Part shown: one piece after another, positions 34,896 to 45,107 of the stretch
How the letters are laid out: the number at the start of each line of letters is the position of its first letter
How positions within the stretch are numbered: the stretch's first letter is position 1
Source: a candidate division KSB1 bacterium
GTDB lineage: Bacteria > Zhuqueibacterota > Zhuqueibacteria > Residuimicrobiales > Krinioviventaceae
DNA: 64,000 nucleotides
Reading direction: 5' to 3'
NCBI GenBank assembly: GCA_034521575.1
Contig: JAXHMJ010000001.1
Location: 124,001 to 188,000, forward strand
Made by a program: the position numbers and the translations under genes
The notes under the pieces: generated by a model
Told to the model about the DNA's origin: nothing
The model's database searches: none
Seen by the model: only the letters and a program-made list of their open reading frames with translations

Positions 34896-36063
34896 ATGCA
34901 ATGTGTGAATGCGATGAAATGGATAATCTCACGTAAAAATAATGTTTTATATTTGATACTGATATTTAATCGGAAAGGTAAAAAATTGCAAGACTATATT
35001 GATAAACTAACCAATGTCTGTTCGTTGATGGATGCGCATGATTATGAAAAAGCCGAACCTTTTCTGGAGCAGCTTGTGGGCGACAATCCTGATGAGCAGC
35101 GCCTGGATGCTGTAACGCTGCTGGCACGCTGTCAGCTGGCGCTGGAACAATTCAAAGACGCGCTTTACAATTATCAGTTTATCGCTGAACAGGATAATCC
35201 TGTTTATTTGCAGAATCAGGGGGAGGCTGCGCTGGTGTCTGGGGCAGCCGGAACAGGCATACCATTATTTCCAGGCTGTTCCCGAACAGGAGCGCAAGCT
35301 GGATTATTATATGCTGTGCGCTGTAACCGAATATAAACTCGGTTTTATGAAAAAATGTGTCTCATCTCTTGGACAAATTGTCAGAATAGGCTTTGAATGG
35401 GAAGATGAGGACCCTCTGGATCACGTCATTCGTCAGATTTTACCCATTCCCGAATATCATGATTTTGAACATATTTATATCGATATTCTGGAGCAGGAAC
35501 AGGGTGAACGCTCAACCGCTCAAAATCGCTGGTTTTATATTACCGCTCCGATCTATGAGATTTTTCGAGCCGGCTCTGAACAGCAGCGGAATCGCCGCAT
35601 TTTAAAGGTGATTCATGGTCTCTCTCCGTCATTCAACAGGGATTTTATCGAATCCGGCCGGCAAAAACTGGAACATATCATCAAGGATTTTTCAAAGTCC
35701 GGGGCAGATGCAAGATTTGGCGCTTCGGCTCTTCAGGCAATGGAAAACAGCGACTGGCAGTCATGCGCCCGGTTGATTCTTGCCGTTATTCTGGAGCACC
35801 TGAAACAGTTTGCAGAGATGTTGGGCCTGTCGCCAAAAAACATCGAAGCCTCGCAACTCCAGACTCTGGCGCCCCTGCTTCCGCTTCGGATCGCCACTGC
35901 GGTGATGCTGATTTATTTTCAGAGTGATCCGCGAAATAAAATTCAGACGGAGGCTCTGTTAAAATTAAATGAGAATCAAATATCCGCCATCCTGGCGGCT
36001 GGATTTATTGCATTTTATCAGGAAATCGACCGTTACGCGGGCGGCAAAGAACGTCCTGCATGA
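34896..36063 (+). CDS. TPR-like helical protein, one frameshift, unknown function
   Basis: About 370 residues in two frames. The first frame gives LQDYIDKLTNVCSLMDAHDY, then EKAEPFLEQLVGDNPDEQ and a TPR-type pair; near 35240 the reading shifts so that GQPEQAYHYFQAVPEQERKL continues the repeats into YMLCAVTEYKLG. The C-terminal ~230 residues are helical with no known motif (EHLKQFAEMLGLSPKNIEA). The start is uncertain: ATG 34896 is furthest upstream, but TTG 34986, a few bases after GGAAAGG, fits better. Cytoplasmic; function not recognised. Confidence 0.6.
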
Positions 36064-36167
36064 GCTAAAGTGAATGGTTTTTATTTGTTTTTGGCCATAA
36101 ATTTTTTATATTTCAGAATGCTTAAAATCTGTGCAGTTGTTTTGATCTGTATTCCGGTGCTATAAAG

Positions 36168-36962
36168 ATGGCCGCTATTAATGACATTACCCTGGGTCAG
36201 TATATACCCGGTGATTCATTCATATATCAGCTGGATCCGAGGACAAAACTCATTGCCGCGATTCTGTTCATGACCTCTCTTTTGCTATCCCTGGATCCGG
36301 TTGTTTTGATGATATTCTTTGTGTTGTCCATTCTGATCGTCAAGTATAGCGGGCTGCCGCTCAGGCTGGTGTTTCGCAATCTCCGGCCTTTTCTATGGCT
36401 GTTCGGTCTTACACTGTTTATTCATATGGTTTGGACCAAAGGACAGCCGGTTCTTGAGCTGCCGGGTTTGTTAACGGTTACCCGAGAAGGAATTCAACTG
36501 GGTGTGATCTATGCGCTACGGCTGGGTTTGCTTATTTTGTTCGCTGCTGTTCTCACATTGTCGACCTCGCCGATCGAGCTCACAGACGCACTGGATGTCA
36601 TGATGTCTCCCTTGAAACGGCTGAAACTGCCGGTTCATGAGATTGTACTCATGCTCACACTTTCTTTGCGGTTTATTCCGACACTGCTGCAGGAGGCACA
36701 GCGGATTCGGAATGCTCAAATTTCCCGCGGCGCTTCGTTTGAAGGGTCGTTGAAAAAGAAAGTACAGAGCATTATCCCAATTATTCTGCCCCTGTTTATT
36801 TCGGCATTCCGTCGAGCCGATGAGCTGGCGCTCGCCATGGATGCCCGTTGTTATTCAGGCGGTGAAGGGAGAACCTGTTATCAGCGTCTCGAGTTTTCAG
36901 GTAAAGATTATGCAGTATTATTGATATCATTTTTGATCATGGTTACAAGTATTGTTCTTTAA
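36168..36962 (+). CDS. ecfT: ECF transporter transmembrane protein EcfT (CbiQ family)
   Basis: 264 residues. N-terminal GQYIPGDSFIYQLDPRTKLIA, membrane helices, and the two coupling motifs SRGASFEG and DARCYSGGEGRT that contact the EcfA ATPases. EcfT is the shared energy-coupling subunit for vitamin or metal uptake. No EcfA ATPases or substrate subunit lie alongside, so they must be elsewhere. The truA start codon follows the stop after one base, so the two genes are in one operon. Confidence 0.92.
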   Translation: MAAINDITLGQYIPGDSFIYQLDPRTKLIAAILFMTSLLLSLDPVVLMIFFVLSILIVKYSGLPLRLVFRNLRPFLWLFGLTLFIHMVWTKGQPVLELPGLLTVTREGIQLGVIYALRLGLLILFAAVLTLSTSPIELTDALDVMMSPLKRLKLPVHEIVLMLTLSLRFIPTLLQEAQRIRNAQISRGASFEGSLKKKVQSIIPIILPLFISAFRRADELALAMDARCYSGGEGRTCYQRLEFSGKDYAVLLISFLIMVTSIVL

Positions 36963-36963
36963 A

Positions 36964-37713
36964 TGGCTCGTAATATTAAATTGACCATAGAGTATGACGG
37001 CACAGATTTTTGCGGTTGGCAAATTCCAGCCGAACGACCGTACCGTGCAGCAGGAGCTTGAGCGCTCTTTGTCCCTGCTGACCGGAGAGACGATAAAAAC
37101 CACAGCGGCCGGACGCACAGATTCTGGTGTGCATGCCTGTGGACAGGTGGTAAGTATCAAAACGGACAGCAGTTTGCCGCTCTCTGCTTTTGTTCGCGGC
37201 GGCAACTCGCGGCTTCCCCGTGACGTCCGAATTGTCTGTGCTGAACCGGCTGCAGATGATTTTAATGCCAGATACAGCGCGCTTCGACGCCATTACCGCT
37301 ATTATATTACCACTCGTCAACGCGCGTTAGGCAGAAGATATGCCTGGTATTACTGGCATAGCCTTAATGCAAACCGTCTGCAGCAGGCTGCAGGATGCAT
37401 TCTGGGACCCCGGGATTTTAAAAGTTTTTGCCAAAAGAATGCCGCGGTTAACCATTACATGTGTCATGTATACAAAGCTCGCTGGTTTATACTGGATGGT
37501 TATATTTGTTTTGATATTTGTGCAAACCGGTTTTTACACAATATGGTTCGATCTCTGGTCGGAACCATGGTGGAGATCGGCGCCGGCAAACAATCTGTCG
37601 ATCATATAACTGAGATTTTAGATGCAAAAGACCGAAGCAGCGCAGGACCTACAGCGCCTGCTTTGGGCCTTTTTTTGATCAAGGTGGATTATAATCAGGA
37701 GCGTGACAAATAG
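36964..37713 (+). CDS. truA: tRNA pseudouridine synthase A, one frameshift
   Basis: About 249 residues. ATG 36964 gives MARNIKLTIEYDGTDFCGWQI, then near 37024 an extra base moves the frame and QPNDRTVQQELERSL goes on. The catalytic Asp is in AAGRTDSGVHACGQVV; FCQKNAAVNHYMC and RFLHNMVRSLVGTMVEIG are later TruA motifs. It makes pseudouridine at positions 38-40 of tRNA anticodon stems. As an essential-type gene with one clean break, a sequencing indel is more likely than loss. Confidence 0.9.
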
Positions 37714-37733
37714 AATAACCAAACGAGGTTGTG

Positions 37734-38390
37734 ATGAAAATATTTATTGATACTGCAAAACTTGATGAAATCGAAAAAGCTGTATCCATGGGAGTTTGTG
37801 ACGGCGTTACGACAAATCCGACATTACTTTCCAAAGTGGAAGGATCGGCCGAAGATATTTACAAAGATATATGCAAAGCAGTGAATGGACCGGTTTGTGC
37901 GGAAACAGTCGGCGCAACCGCCGAAGAAATTGTCGCGGAAGGCGAAGAGCTTTCCGGGATTGCAAAAAATATTGTAGTCAAGAACACCCTGTACTCGCGA
38001 CGGACTTTTGGCCGTCAAACAGCTTGAAGAAAACGGGATTCCAACGAATGTGACACTGGTGTTCAGTCCGATGCAGGCTTTACTCGCTGCCAAGGCCGGT
38101 GCATCTTATGTTTGTCCGTTTGTCGGCAGGCTCGATGATATCGGCGATACAGGCGTGGAACTGATCGAGCGAATTTTGCCAGATTCTATGGGAATTACGA
38201 GGATTCCGACTGAATTACTTATTGTTTGCCAGTCCGGGGCACCCTGCATGTACAGCAGACAGCGATGCTGGGTGCGCATATTGCAACCATTCCATTCAGT
38301 GTGGTCGAAAAAATGGCTCAGCATCCGCTGACCGATATCGGTGTGCGTCGTTTTCTGGATGACTGGAATAACGTCAAGGATAGAATCTGA
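37734..38390 (+). CDS. Transaldolase / fructose-6-phosphate aldolase-like, several frameshifts
   Basis: About 215 residues when joined, the size of the short TalC-type family. [20 protein letters not shown] and [14 protein letters not shown] open the barrel. The frame shifts near 37983, resuming with [18 protein letters not shown] and [18 protein letters not shown]; again near 38180-38250, where [16 protein letters not shown] and [18 protein letters not shown] fall in different frames; the end [15 protein letters not shown] is normal. The Schiff-base Lys expected near residue 84 falls where the frame first shifts and so cannot be read with certainty. At least three indels in 300 bp mean either a true pseudogene or poor local sequence. 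Confidence 0.8.
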
Positions 38391-38400
38391 GGAGTTTGAC

Positions 38401-39597
38401 ATGAAATCCATATTCAGAGCTTTGGGTTTTTTTATTCTCGGTTGTATTTTTGCATTTGGTTATTTAACGGTTTGTACGGAGCAACAGAGCGGTCAAGCCT
38501 CTATGCATATGGCGACAACTCTGGCACAGGATGTAGAGGACGCCAATAGATCCGTTCAACCAGTCACGCCATACCGCCATCACCCGGGCGATCGCACATG
38601 TGAGTCCCGCTGTGGTCGGCATCGGGGCCGTGACCGCCGTGCGGCAGTATTATCAGCAAAGTCCGTTTGCGATGATCCGTTCTTTCGTCATTTTTTTCCC
38701 GCGCTACCGGGTAGATGCGGGAGGTGGAAAGCCTGGGACCCGGATTTTCTATTTGATGCCCAGGGTCATATCCTGACCAATTACCACGTGGTCGAAAATG
38801 CGGTGGAAACCATTGTGACTTTACCCGGCGGAGAACAATACGATGCCAAACTGATCGGCAGTGATCCCAAGACTGATATCGCGGTTCTGAAGATCAGCGG
38901 AGATGACGGGTTCCCGTTTGCCGAATGGGGTGATTCCGATGATGTCGTTATCGGTGAATGGGCGATTGCCATTGGCGATCCTTTTGGACTGTTTGATGTG
39001 TCCGCCAAGCCCACAGTGACGGTGGGCGTGATTAGTGCCCTGGACCAGGATTTCGGCCGGCAGGCCCGAAACCGCTATTACGAAGATATGATTCAGACCG
39101 ATGCAGCTATCAATTCGGGCAACAGCGGCGGCCCTCTGGTGAATTGTAACGGCCAGGTTATCGGCATCAATACGTTTATTTTTTCCGGCAGCGCCTCCGC
39201 GGGTACCAATATCGGCCTCGGTTTTGCTATCCCTGTAAATCGGGTCAAACGACACCTTGAAGATCTGATAGAGCATGGCAGAGTGAAACGTGATTTCTGG
39301 ACAGGGATTCAATACGATGAACTGACCCGTATGGTGGCCGGTTATCTCAAGCTAAAAAACACCGATGGCGTGATTATTACTGATGTGGAACCCCAAAGCC
39401 CCGCGGAAAAAGCCGATCTGCAGATCGGCGATGTTATACTGAGAATGAACGGAGAAACCATAAAAACAGGAAAAGATGTCAAGCGTATTATTGAATCCAA
39501 AGATTTAACCCAGGGAGATGTTCTGACGCTGGAAATCTACAGGCGGGGCAAACGCCTGAATAAAAAAGTAAGACTTGAACCCTATCCCAAGGAATAG
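38401..39597 (+). CDS. HtrA/DegP-family periplasmic serine protease
   Basis: 398 residues from ATG 38401 (GAGG 7 nt before). An N-terminal membrane anchor or signal (ALGFFILGCIFAFGYLTVC) is followed by the trypsin-like domain with catalytic His in ILTNYHVVE, Asp in PKTDIAVLKI and Ser in INSGNSGGPLVN, and one PDZ domain (about 305-395). The stretch 38560-38750 is partly out of frame: other frames give HTAITRAIAHVSPAVVGI and VRQYYQQSPFA, the expected HtrA N-lobe, so several indels cancel out. The true protein is probably intact. It degrades or refolds misfolded envelope proteins. Having one PDZ domain, it is DegS-like in layout. Confidence 0.88.
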   Translation: MKSIFRALGFFILGCIFAFGYLTVCTEQQSGQASMHMATTLAQDVEDANRSVQPVTPYRHHPGDRTCESRCGRHRGRDRRAAVLSAKSVCDDPFFRHFFPALPGRCGRWKAWDPDFLFDAQGHILTNYHVVENAVETIVTLPGGEQYDAKLIGSDPKTDIAVLKISGDDGFPFAEWGDSDDVVIGEWAIAIGDPFGLFDVSAKPTVTVGVISALDQDFGRQARNRYYEDMIQTDAAINSGNSGGPLVNCNGQVIGINTFIFSGSASAGTNIGLGFAIPVNRVKRHLEDLIEHGRVKRDFWTGIQYDELTRMVAGYLKLKNTDGVIITDVEPQSPAEKADLQIGDVILRMNGETIKTGKDVKRIIESKDLTQGDVLTLEIYRRGKRLNKKVRLEPYPKE

Positions 39598-39602
39598 ACA
39601 GG

Positions 39603-40898
39603 ATGATAGAACGATATACGCGTCCGGAAATGGGCGCCATCTGGAGCGACCAGAATAAATATCAGACCTGGCTGGATGTTGAGGTCGCCGTATGTGAAGC
39701 CCAGGCGGAGCTGGGGGCAATCCCCACACCGGCTGTGAATACTATACGGGAAAAAGCTGATTTTACTGTAGAACGCATTCTTGAAATCGAAGAGGATGTG
39801 AAACATGATGTCATTGCCTTTTTAACCACGGTTGCGGAATATGTCGGGCCGGATTCGCGCTATATCCATGCGGGTATGACGTCATCTGATTTGCTGGATA
39901 CGGCGCTCGCTTTGCAAATACAAAAAGCATCCGAACTCATCAGAAAAGATCTTTTGGACATTCAAGCGGTTTTGAAAGATCAGGCGCTGCGTTACAAGGA
40001 TGTTGTCTGCATTGGACGAAGTCATGGAATCCATGCCGAACCCACAACGTTTGGGCTTAAAATGGCGCTCTGGTACGATGAAATGCGCCGCAATCTGGAA
40101 CGGTTTGAGCATGCCGCCCGGAATGTCAATCGGGGTATGATTTCAGGCGCGGTCGGAACCTTTGCCTTTATTGATCCGCAGGTTCAGGATAGGGTGTGTG
40201 AAAAACTTGGCCTGGATTCCACCCCTGTTTCAACGCAGGTGATTCAGCGGGACGTACATGCCGAGTATATGACCGCTCTGGCGCTTGTGGGAGCCACAAT
40301 TGAAAAAATTGCCGTTGAAATACGGCATCTGCAGCGCACCGAAGTGCTGGAAGCGGAAGAATCGTTTGCTAAAAAACAAAAAGGTTCATCAGCCATGCCG
40401 CATAAACGCAATCCCATTGCCAGTGAAAATCTGAGCGGACTGGCGCGTCTGCTCCGCTCCAATGCATTGGCGGCTATTGAAAACGTAGCCCTGTGGCATG
40501 AACGTGATATCAGTCATTCCTCCGTGGAACGGGTTATCTTTCCGGATAGCTGTATTTTGGTGGATTATGCATTGGCTCGGTTGACCCGGGTGTTGAAAAA
40601 TCTTCTGGTGTATCCGGAGCATATGGAACGGAATTTAAATCTTACCCAGGGCCTGATTTTTTCTCAGGCTGTACTGCTTGAACTGACCAAAGCAGGCTTT
40701 ACCCGTGAACAGGCCTACAAGCGGGTGCAGGATAACGCCATGGACTGTTGGAAGAACAATCGTTCATTTCAGCAAGCTATTTTGAACGATAACGAGATTA
40801 CAAAAAAATTAACCAAAGAACAAATTGAATCCTGTTTTGATAAAAAACATGCGGTACGGCATGTTGATTCGATATTTCGAAAAGTGGGATTGCTGTAG
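39603..40898 (+). CDS. purB: Adenylosuccinate lyase
   Basis: 431 residues with RYTRPEMGAIWSDQNKYQ at the start, TSSDLLDTALALQ, GRSHGIHAEPTTFG and the fumarase-superfamily signature GSSAMPHKRNPI. It cleaves SAICAR and adenylosuccinate in purine synthesis. Length is standard. It starts 5 bp after htrA and is followed by purC, the gene for the enzyme making its SAICAR substrate. Confidence 0.97.
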   Translation: MIERYTRPEMGAIWSDQNKYQTWLDVEVAVCEAQAELGAIPTPAVNTIREKADFTVERILEIEEDVKHDVIAFLTTVAEYVGPDSRYIHAGMTSSDLLDTALALQIQKASELIRKDLLDIQAVLKDQALRYKDVVCIGRSHGIHAEPTTFGLKMALWYDEMRRNLERFEHAARNVNRGMISGAVGTFAFIDPQVQDRVCEKLGLDSTPVSTQVIQRDVHAEYMTALALVGATIEKIAVEIRHLQRTEVLEAEESFAKKQKGSSAMPHKRNPIASENLSGLARLLRSNALAAIENVALWHERDISHSSVERVIFPDSCILVDYALARLTRVLKNLLVYPEHMERNLNLTQGLIFSQAVLLELTKAGFTREQAYKRVQDNAMDCWKNNRSFQQAILNDNEITKKLTKEQIESCFDKKHAVRHVDSIFRKVGLL

Positions 40899-40933
40899 AT
40901 ATTAATTTTGGGTCATTCAGGAAGGAGAACGTT

Positions 40934-41596
40934 GTGAAAGAAAAAATATTTGATTCTAATGAATTTGAAGGCATATTGACTGACAAGGACGATCAGGTCT
41001 TGATACTATTCAAAAATGATCTGGTCTCGCTTAAAGGTGAAAAAAAAGGAACGGCCAAACACAAAGCAAGAATTAACTGCAAACTGGCTGTCTATTTGTA
41101 TCGTCTGATTTCCAGTTATCTGGTGTTGACACACTTTGATAAACAAAAATCGGAAAAAGAAATTCTTGTCAAGCCTGTCGAAGAACTGCCTTTTCATGTC
41201 AAAATTACAAATTGGCAAGACAAGCAAAAACTCAGCGGTCCGAAAATCGAATACATACGGGATGATGAAGACGATGAACAGGTTATTGATAGTGATGCGA
41301 TTCTTTCCGAGGAATGGATGGGACGCCAGAGTTTGACCGAATTGCGGCGTAACAGTTTGAAAATCAACGTGGTGCTGACGGATTTTTTCAAACGCCGGGG
41401 GCTGGATTTAACCACGCTGCAGTTGCGTTTTGGGAAAATTGATGAGAATCTGGGTGTGTGCAGACCGATCACGTTTGATCGTTGTGAACTCAAAGAAATC
41501 GACGGGAGCCAGCAATATGATTATGCGGCTCTGAATCGCAATTCCGATAAAACGGATGGACTCTATCAAACTCTGGATGAAAGGATTATATTTTAA
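40934..41596 (+). CDS. purC: SAICAR synthase, divergent
   Basis: 220 residues from GTG 40934 behind AAGGAGA. Family matches: LKGEKKGTAKHKARINCKLA (nucleotide loop), EILVKPVEELPFHVKITNW, IEYIRDDEDDEQVIDSDAIL, LTELRRNSLKINVVLTDFF and LQLRFGKIDENLG. It differs from the norm in the RN of VRNIAAGSL, which here reads ITNWQDKQKL, and in a short C-terminus. PurC joins aspartate to CAIR using ATP. Its place after purB supports the assignment despite the divergence. Confidence 0.82.
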   Translation: MKEKIFDSNEFEGILTDKDDQVLILFKNDLVSLKGEKKGTAKHKARINCKLAVYLYRLISSYLVLTHFDKQKSEKEILVKPVEELPFHVKITNWQDKQKLSGPKIEYIRDDEDDEQVIDSDAILSEEWMGRQSLTELRRNSLKINVVLTDFFKRRGLDLTTLQLRFGKIDENLGVCRPITFDRCELKEIDGSQQYDYAALNRNSDKTDGLYQTLDERIIF

Positions 41597-41600
41597 CCCT

Positions 41601-42269
41601 ATGAGAATACATCGAGAAGGTTGGGCCACATTGGCTGGATTGGCTGTGTTTATCATGGCCACAGGAGGGTTTGCCTGGTATTTTCAGTTAACGCCGCTGC
41701 TTGTATTGACAGCGATTGTGATGGTCTTGTTTGTGTTTGTGATCTATTTTTTCCGGGATCCCGAACGTAGGCCCCCGGAAGGTTTGCAGTATGTGGTGTC
41801 GCCCGCTGATGGAAAAGTGGTGGATGTGGTGGATATTAATGAAAAAGAATTTTTCAAAGAGTCTGTTACCCGGATTTCTATTTTTCTTTCCTTATTTGAT
41901 GTGCATGTAAACTGTTCACCCCTTTGCGGGCAAAGTGGAACATCTTTGAAATGCAAACGCGGAAATTTTTATCCCGCGCAGACAGAGCGTGCAGCAAAAT
42001 GCAATGTTTCTCTGTTCACCGGTCTGGAGACCGAGTATGGAAAGCTGGCGTTTCGTCAAATTACCGGCATGCTGGCCAGACGTATTGTTAATTATCTAAA
42101 GCATGATCAACGCGTGGATACCGGTCAAAAAATCGGCATTATCAAATTTGGTTCGCGCGTGGAAGTTTATCTCACCGATGCGTTTGAATGCCGGGTTCAG
42201 GAAGGAGACCGGGTTCGAGCCGGAGAAAGTATTATCGCAGCAGTGGCTGACCGAAATCATGCAAGATGA
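41601..42269 (+). CDS. psd: Phosphatidylserine decarboxylase proenzyme, short type
   Basis: 222 residues from ATG 41601. Motifs: YFFRDPERRPPEG, VSPADGKVVDV, RISIFLSLFDVHVN and the self-cleavage site IKFGSRVEVYL, where Ser becomes the pyruvoyl group. This is the short, archaeal-type Psd common outside Proteobacteria. Residues coded by 41905-41950 look wrong (CSPLCGQSGTSLKC), while the next frame gives HPFAGKVEHL as expected, so two cancelling indels are likely. It overlaps pssA by 11 nt; together they make phosphatidylethanolamine. Confidence 0.9.
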   Translation: MRIHREGWATLAGLAVFIMATGGFAWYFQLTPLLVLTAIVMVLFVFVIYFFRDPERRPPEGLQYVVSPADGKVVDVVDINEKEFFKESVTRISIFLSLFDVHVNCSPLCGQSGTSLKCKRGNFYPAQTERAAKCNVSLFTGLETEYGKLAFRQITGMLARRIVNYLKHDQRVDTGQKIGIIKFGSRVEVYLTDAFECRVQEGDRVRAGESIIAAVADRNHAR

Positions 42270-42981
42270 GCGATATTTAACAATCCCCAATCTGTTTACA
42301 TCCATTAATTTATTTTGTGGATTTGTATCCGTAACTCTGACCGTTGCCGGAGATTATTCTGCGGCTGCCTGGTTGATCGTGATTGCCGGGATTATCGATG
42401 CGTTTGACGGGTCTGTGGCGCGTTTGCTCGATGGGCGCACGGAATTCGGACTGGAGATGGATTCTCTGGGAGATGTCATCTCTGCCGGTGCGTTGCCCCG
42501 TCTGTGCTGGTTTATGTGTATCATTTTCGCTTTCTGGGCCATCGCGGAGCTCTGGGCCTGATATCTGGCCTTTATGCCTTTGCTGTTTGCTACATTCAGG
42601 CTGGCTCGTTTTAATGTTTTAGCCTATCGTGAAGGTAAAAAACGTGATTTCTGCGGAATGCCCGCTCCGATGGCTGCTGCAACATTGGCAGCCGCTGTTA
42701 TTATGGCTGAATTCACCGGAATGCCCGTTTTCCGCAGGGTAATAGTGGTGTTAATCCCTTGCGTGAGTTTACTGATGGTGAGTCGGATGGAGTTTGCGGG
42801 TTATCCCCGGTTTACTCTGAGAGAACGCGGCAGAAACCGGACACGTCTCATTATACTGATGATCACAATCGTGGTTGCATTTTTTACACCGGAACTCACG
42901 CTTTTTACCGCCATGATGATTTATCTTGTATCCGGGCCTGTTTTGTTTATAAAGGAACGAACATCAAAACAGGATCGTTAA
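42259..42981 (+). CDS. pssA: CDP-diacylglycerol-serine O-phosphatidyltransferase, two cancelling frameshifts
   Basis: About 240 residues. The start MQDERYLTIPNLFTSINLFC and the CDP-alcohol transferase motif DAFDGSVARLLDGRTEFGLE, then MDSLGD, are in the same frame as the end (RLARFNVLAYREGKKRDFC, GMPAPMAA). Between about 42490 and 42590 that frame holds TGA (42559-42561), while the next frame reads VAPSVLVYVYHFRFLGHRGA and LGLISGLYAFAVC, typical membrane helices. Two indels thus cancel. It makes phosphatidylserine at the inner membrane, the substrate of Psd, which overlaps its start. Confidence 0.9.
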
Positions 42982-43157
42982 CAGACTATAAAGTAAATGT
43001 TAAATGATAGGAATGTGTTAAGATATTGATATTTATAAAGTAACAAAAATTTAGGCATTGTTTTTTTATCTTGAAGAATTGCTTGAATTTGAACTTAATG
43101 CTTGCAATTTATAATTCTCTGCAATATATTTTTAGTTCATCTTTGATGGAGGTTGAA

Positions 43158-43325
43158 ATGTTTCCGGCAATGGGTATGCAAGAACTGTTAATTATTATGC
43201 TCATCGTCCTGTTGTTGTTCGGATCCAAACGTTTACCGGATATTGCCAAAGGCATTGGTAAGGGTATGCGGGAGCTGAAAAAGACAGCGGAAGATGTTAA
43301 AAAAGAGATTGATATTCGTGATTAA
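43158..43325 (+). CDS. tatA: Sec-independent translocase TatA
   Basis: 55 residues from ATG 43158, six bases after GGAGG. One N-terminal membrane helix (QELLIIMLIVLLLFGSKRLP) with the FG-x-x-x-LP hinge, then an amphipathic helix DIAKGIGKGMRELKKTAEDV. This is the pore-forming Tat component that moves folded proteins across the inner membrane. A second TatA-like gene follows directly; tatC is not in the window. Confidence 0.92.
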   Translation: MFPAMGMQELLIIMLIVLLLFGSKRLPDIAKGIGKGMRELKKTAEDVKKEIDIRD

Positions 43326-43347
43326 TTAATATTTGGAGGACTGTGCA

Positions 43348-43553
43348 ATGTTAGGTTTTCTTGGCGCACCGGGGTCCGCTGTCGTGTTGTTTGTGGTTTT
43401 GCTGCATCTTTGGCGGGGAACGTTGCCGGAATTGGCAAAAGGGATTGCGGAAAAGGTCTGCGTGATTTTAAAAAAGCATCCACAGAGGAAGATAAACAGC
43501 CTGATACTCAAACCCCTGAAACATCTGAAGAAAAAGAGACAAATAAAGAATAA
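43348..43553 (+). CDS. Second TatA/E-like gene, frameshifted
   Basis: Starts MLGFLGAP behind GGAGG. The membrane part and LPELAKG are in view, but the frame shifts at about 43370 and 43440; reading on in the other frame gives CGKGLRDFKKASTEEDKQPD and a Lys/Glu-rich tail ending at TAA 43551-43553, a normal TatA ending. About 67 residues. Tandem tatA genes are common in this group and may serve different cargo. Confidence 0.75.
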
Positions 43554-43571
43554 TCCCCTTTTAACGTGGTA

Positions 43572-43600
43572 AAAGGCATGGCTTGGGTATGCATGCCTTT
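43572..43600 (+). terminator. Possible terminator hairpin after the tatA pair
   Basis: AAAGGCATG (43572-43580) and CATGCCTTT (43592-43600), loop of 11. Only three T follow in the stem end, so termination strength is doubtful; it lies 66 bp before gatA. Confidence 0.4.
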
Positions 43601-43666
43601 CGCATCTCAACAGACTAAACCGTTTATTCCAATTATTGAAAAACTCTAACGAGGACCAGACGTATT

Positions 43667-45091
43667 TTGCAAAAGTTAGGACAAGACTTTACAACGATAC
43701 GAAACGGCCTGAAAAAAGGTGATACAAGCTGTGCCGAATTGACAGCCGCTTATCTGGAGCGTATTCAACACAGCGAACTGGATGCATTTATTTCCGTTTT
43801 TGAACAGTCCGCCATGCAACAGGCTGAGCAGGTGGATCAAAAATTGCGTGACGGTAAAGCCGGGAAATTGGCCGGTCTCGTTTTGGGTGTCAAAGACCTG
43901 ATTGCGTTTAAAGACGGTCTGACCACGTGTGGATCAAAACTCCTGTCTAATTTTAAATCCCCTTACAATGCCTTTGTCATCGACCGGTTGAGTCGGGAAG
44001 ATGTGATATTTATCGGTAAAACCAATATGGATGAATTTGCCATGGGTTCATCCAACGAGACCTCCTTTTTTGGTCCGGTAAAAAATCCGCATGATTCTGA
44101 GCGTGTGCCGGGAGGCTCCTCGGGTGGATCCGCTGCTGCCGTTGGGGGTGGATTGTGCACAGCGGCATTGGGCAGCGATACCGGCGGTTCCATACGACAG
44201 CCCGCTGCCTTTTGCGGGGTGGTGGGATTAAAGCCGACTTATGGTCGTGTGTCCCGTTTCGGCCTTGTGGCGTTTGCATCTTCACTTGATCAGATCGGCC
44301 CGATTACACACTCGGTCAGCGATGCCGCATTGCTGATGAATGCTATTGCCGGCTATGATCAGCGGGATTCTACCTGTGCCGAATTGCCAGCGCCGGATTA
44401 TACAACATTTTTAGATCAGGATGTCAAAGGGTTGCGTGTGGGGTTGCCCGGCGAATATTTTGCCGAGCAGCTTGACCGTCAGGTCGAAGAGCCGATACGC
44501 CGCGCTGTGGAGAGGCTGAGCGCGCAAGGCGTGGAATTCGTTGATATATCCCTGCCGCATACGGAATACGGTGTGGCGGCGTATTACATTATCGCCCCGG
44601 CAGAGGCCTCAGCCAATCTGGCACGCTACGACGGGGCACGCTATGGAAAACGGGCGGAGACGATACAAAATCTCGAAGAGATGTATGTAAAATCGAGAAC
44701 CGAGGGATTCGGCGAAGAAGTCAAACGCCGAATTATGCTGGGAACCTATGCGTTGTCATCCGGCTATTATGAAGCCTATTATCTCAAAGCGCAAAAAGCC
44801 CGTACCCTGATCAAGCAGGACTTTGAAACCGCCTTTAAATCAGTTGATTGTATCCTGGGTCCTGTTGCCCCGACAACCGCTTTTAAACTGAATGAAAAAA
44901 TAGATGATCCTTTGACCATGTACCTCACGGATGTATACACCGTCCCCGTGAACCTGGCCGGCCTTCCCGCTCTTTCTTTACCCTGCGGCAAGGATGATAA
45001 CGGTCTGCCCGTCGGTATGCAATTGATTGGAAAACCGTTTGATGAAGAGACCCTGATAAGGATCGCGGATTTTTGGGAAAAAATGCAATGA
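43667..45091 (+). CDS. gatA: Glu-tRNA(Gln)/Asp-tRNA(Asn) amidotransferase subunit A
   Basis: 474 residues from TTG 43667, with GAGG upstream. Amidase-signature triad: Lys in [10 protein letters not shown], and the two Ser in [12 protein letters not shown] and [13 protein letters not shown]. This subunit frees ammonia from glutamine for conversion of misacylated Glu-tRNA(Gln). Next to gatB; gatC is not seen nearby. Length normal. Confidence 0.96.
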   Translation: MQKLGQDFTTIRNGLKKGDTSCAELTAAYLERIQHSELDAFISVFEQSAMQQAEQVDQKLRDGKAGKLAGLVLGVKDLIAFKDGLTTCGSKLLSNFKSPYNAFVIDRLSREDVIFIGKTNMDEFAMGSSNETSFFGPVKNPHDSERVPGGSSGGSAAAVGGGLCTAALGSDTGGSIRQPAAFCGVVGLKPTYGRVSRFGLVAFASSLDQIGPITHSVSDAALLMNAIAGYDQRDSTCAELPAPDYTTFLDQDVKGLRVGLPGEYFAEQLDRQVEEPIRRAVERLSAQGVEFVDISLPHTEYGVAAYYIIAPAEASANLARYDGARYGKRAETIQNLEEMYVKSRTEGFGEEVKRRIMLGTYALSSGYYEAYYLKAQKARTLIKQDFETAFKSVDCILGPVAPTTAFKLNEKIDDPLTMYLTDVYTVPVNLAGLPALSLPCGKDDNGLPVGMQLIGKPFDEETLIRIADFWEKMQ

Positions 45092-45107
45092 TTTCACGGA
45101 AAACAAT

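Noticed and set aside
42559-42561. In-frame TGA in pssA as evidence for a changed genetic code
   Set aside because: The expected membrane helices are readable in the next frame between two break points, so the stop is a frameshift artefact.
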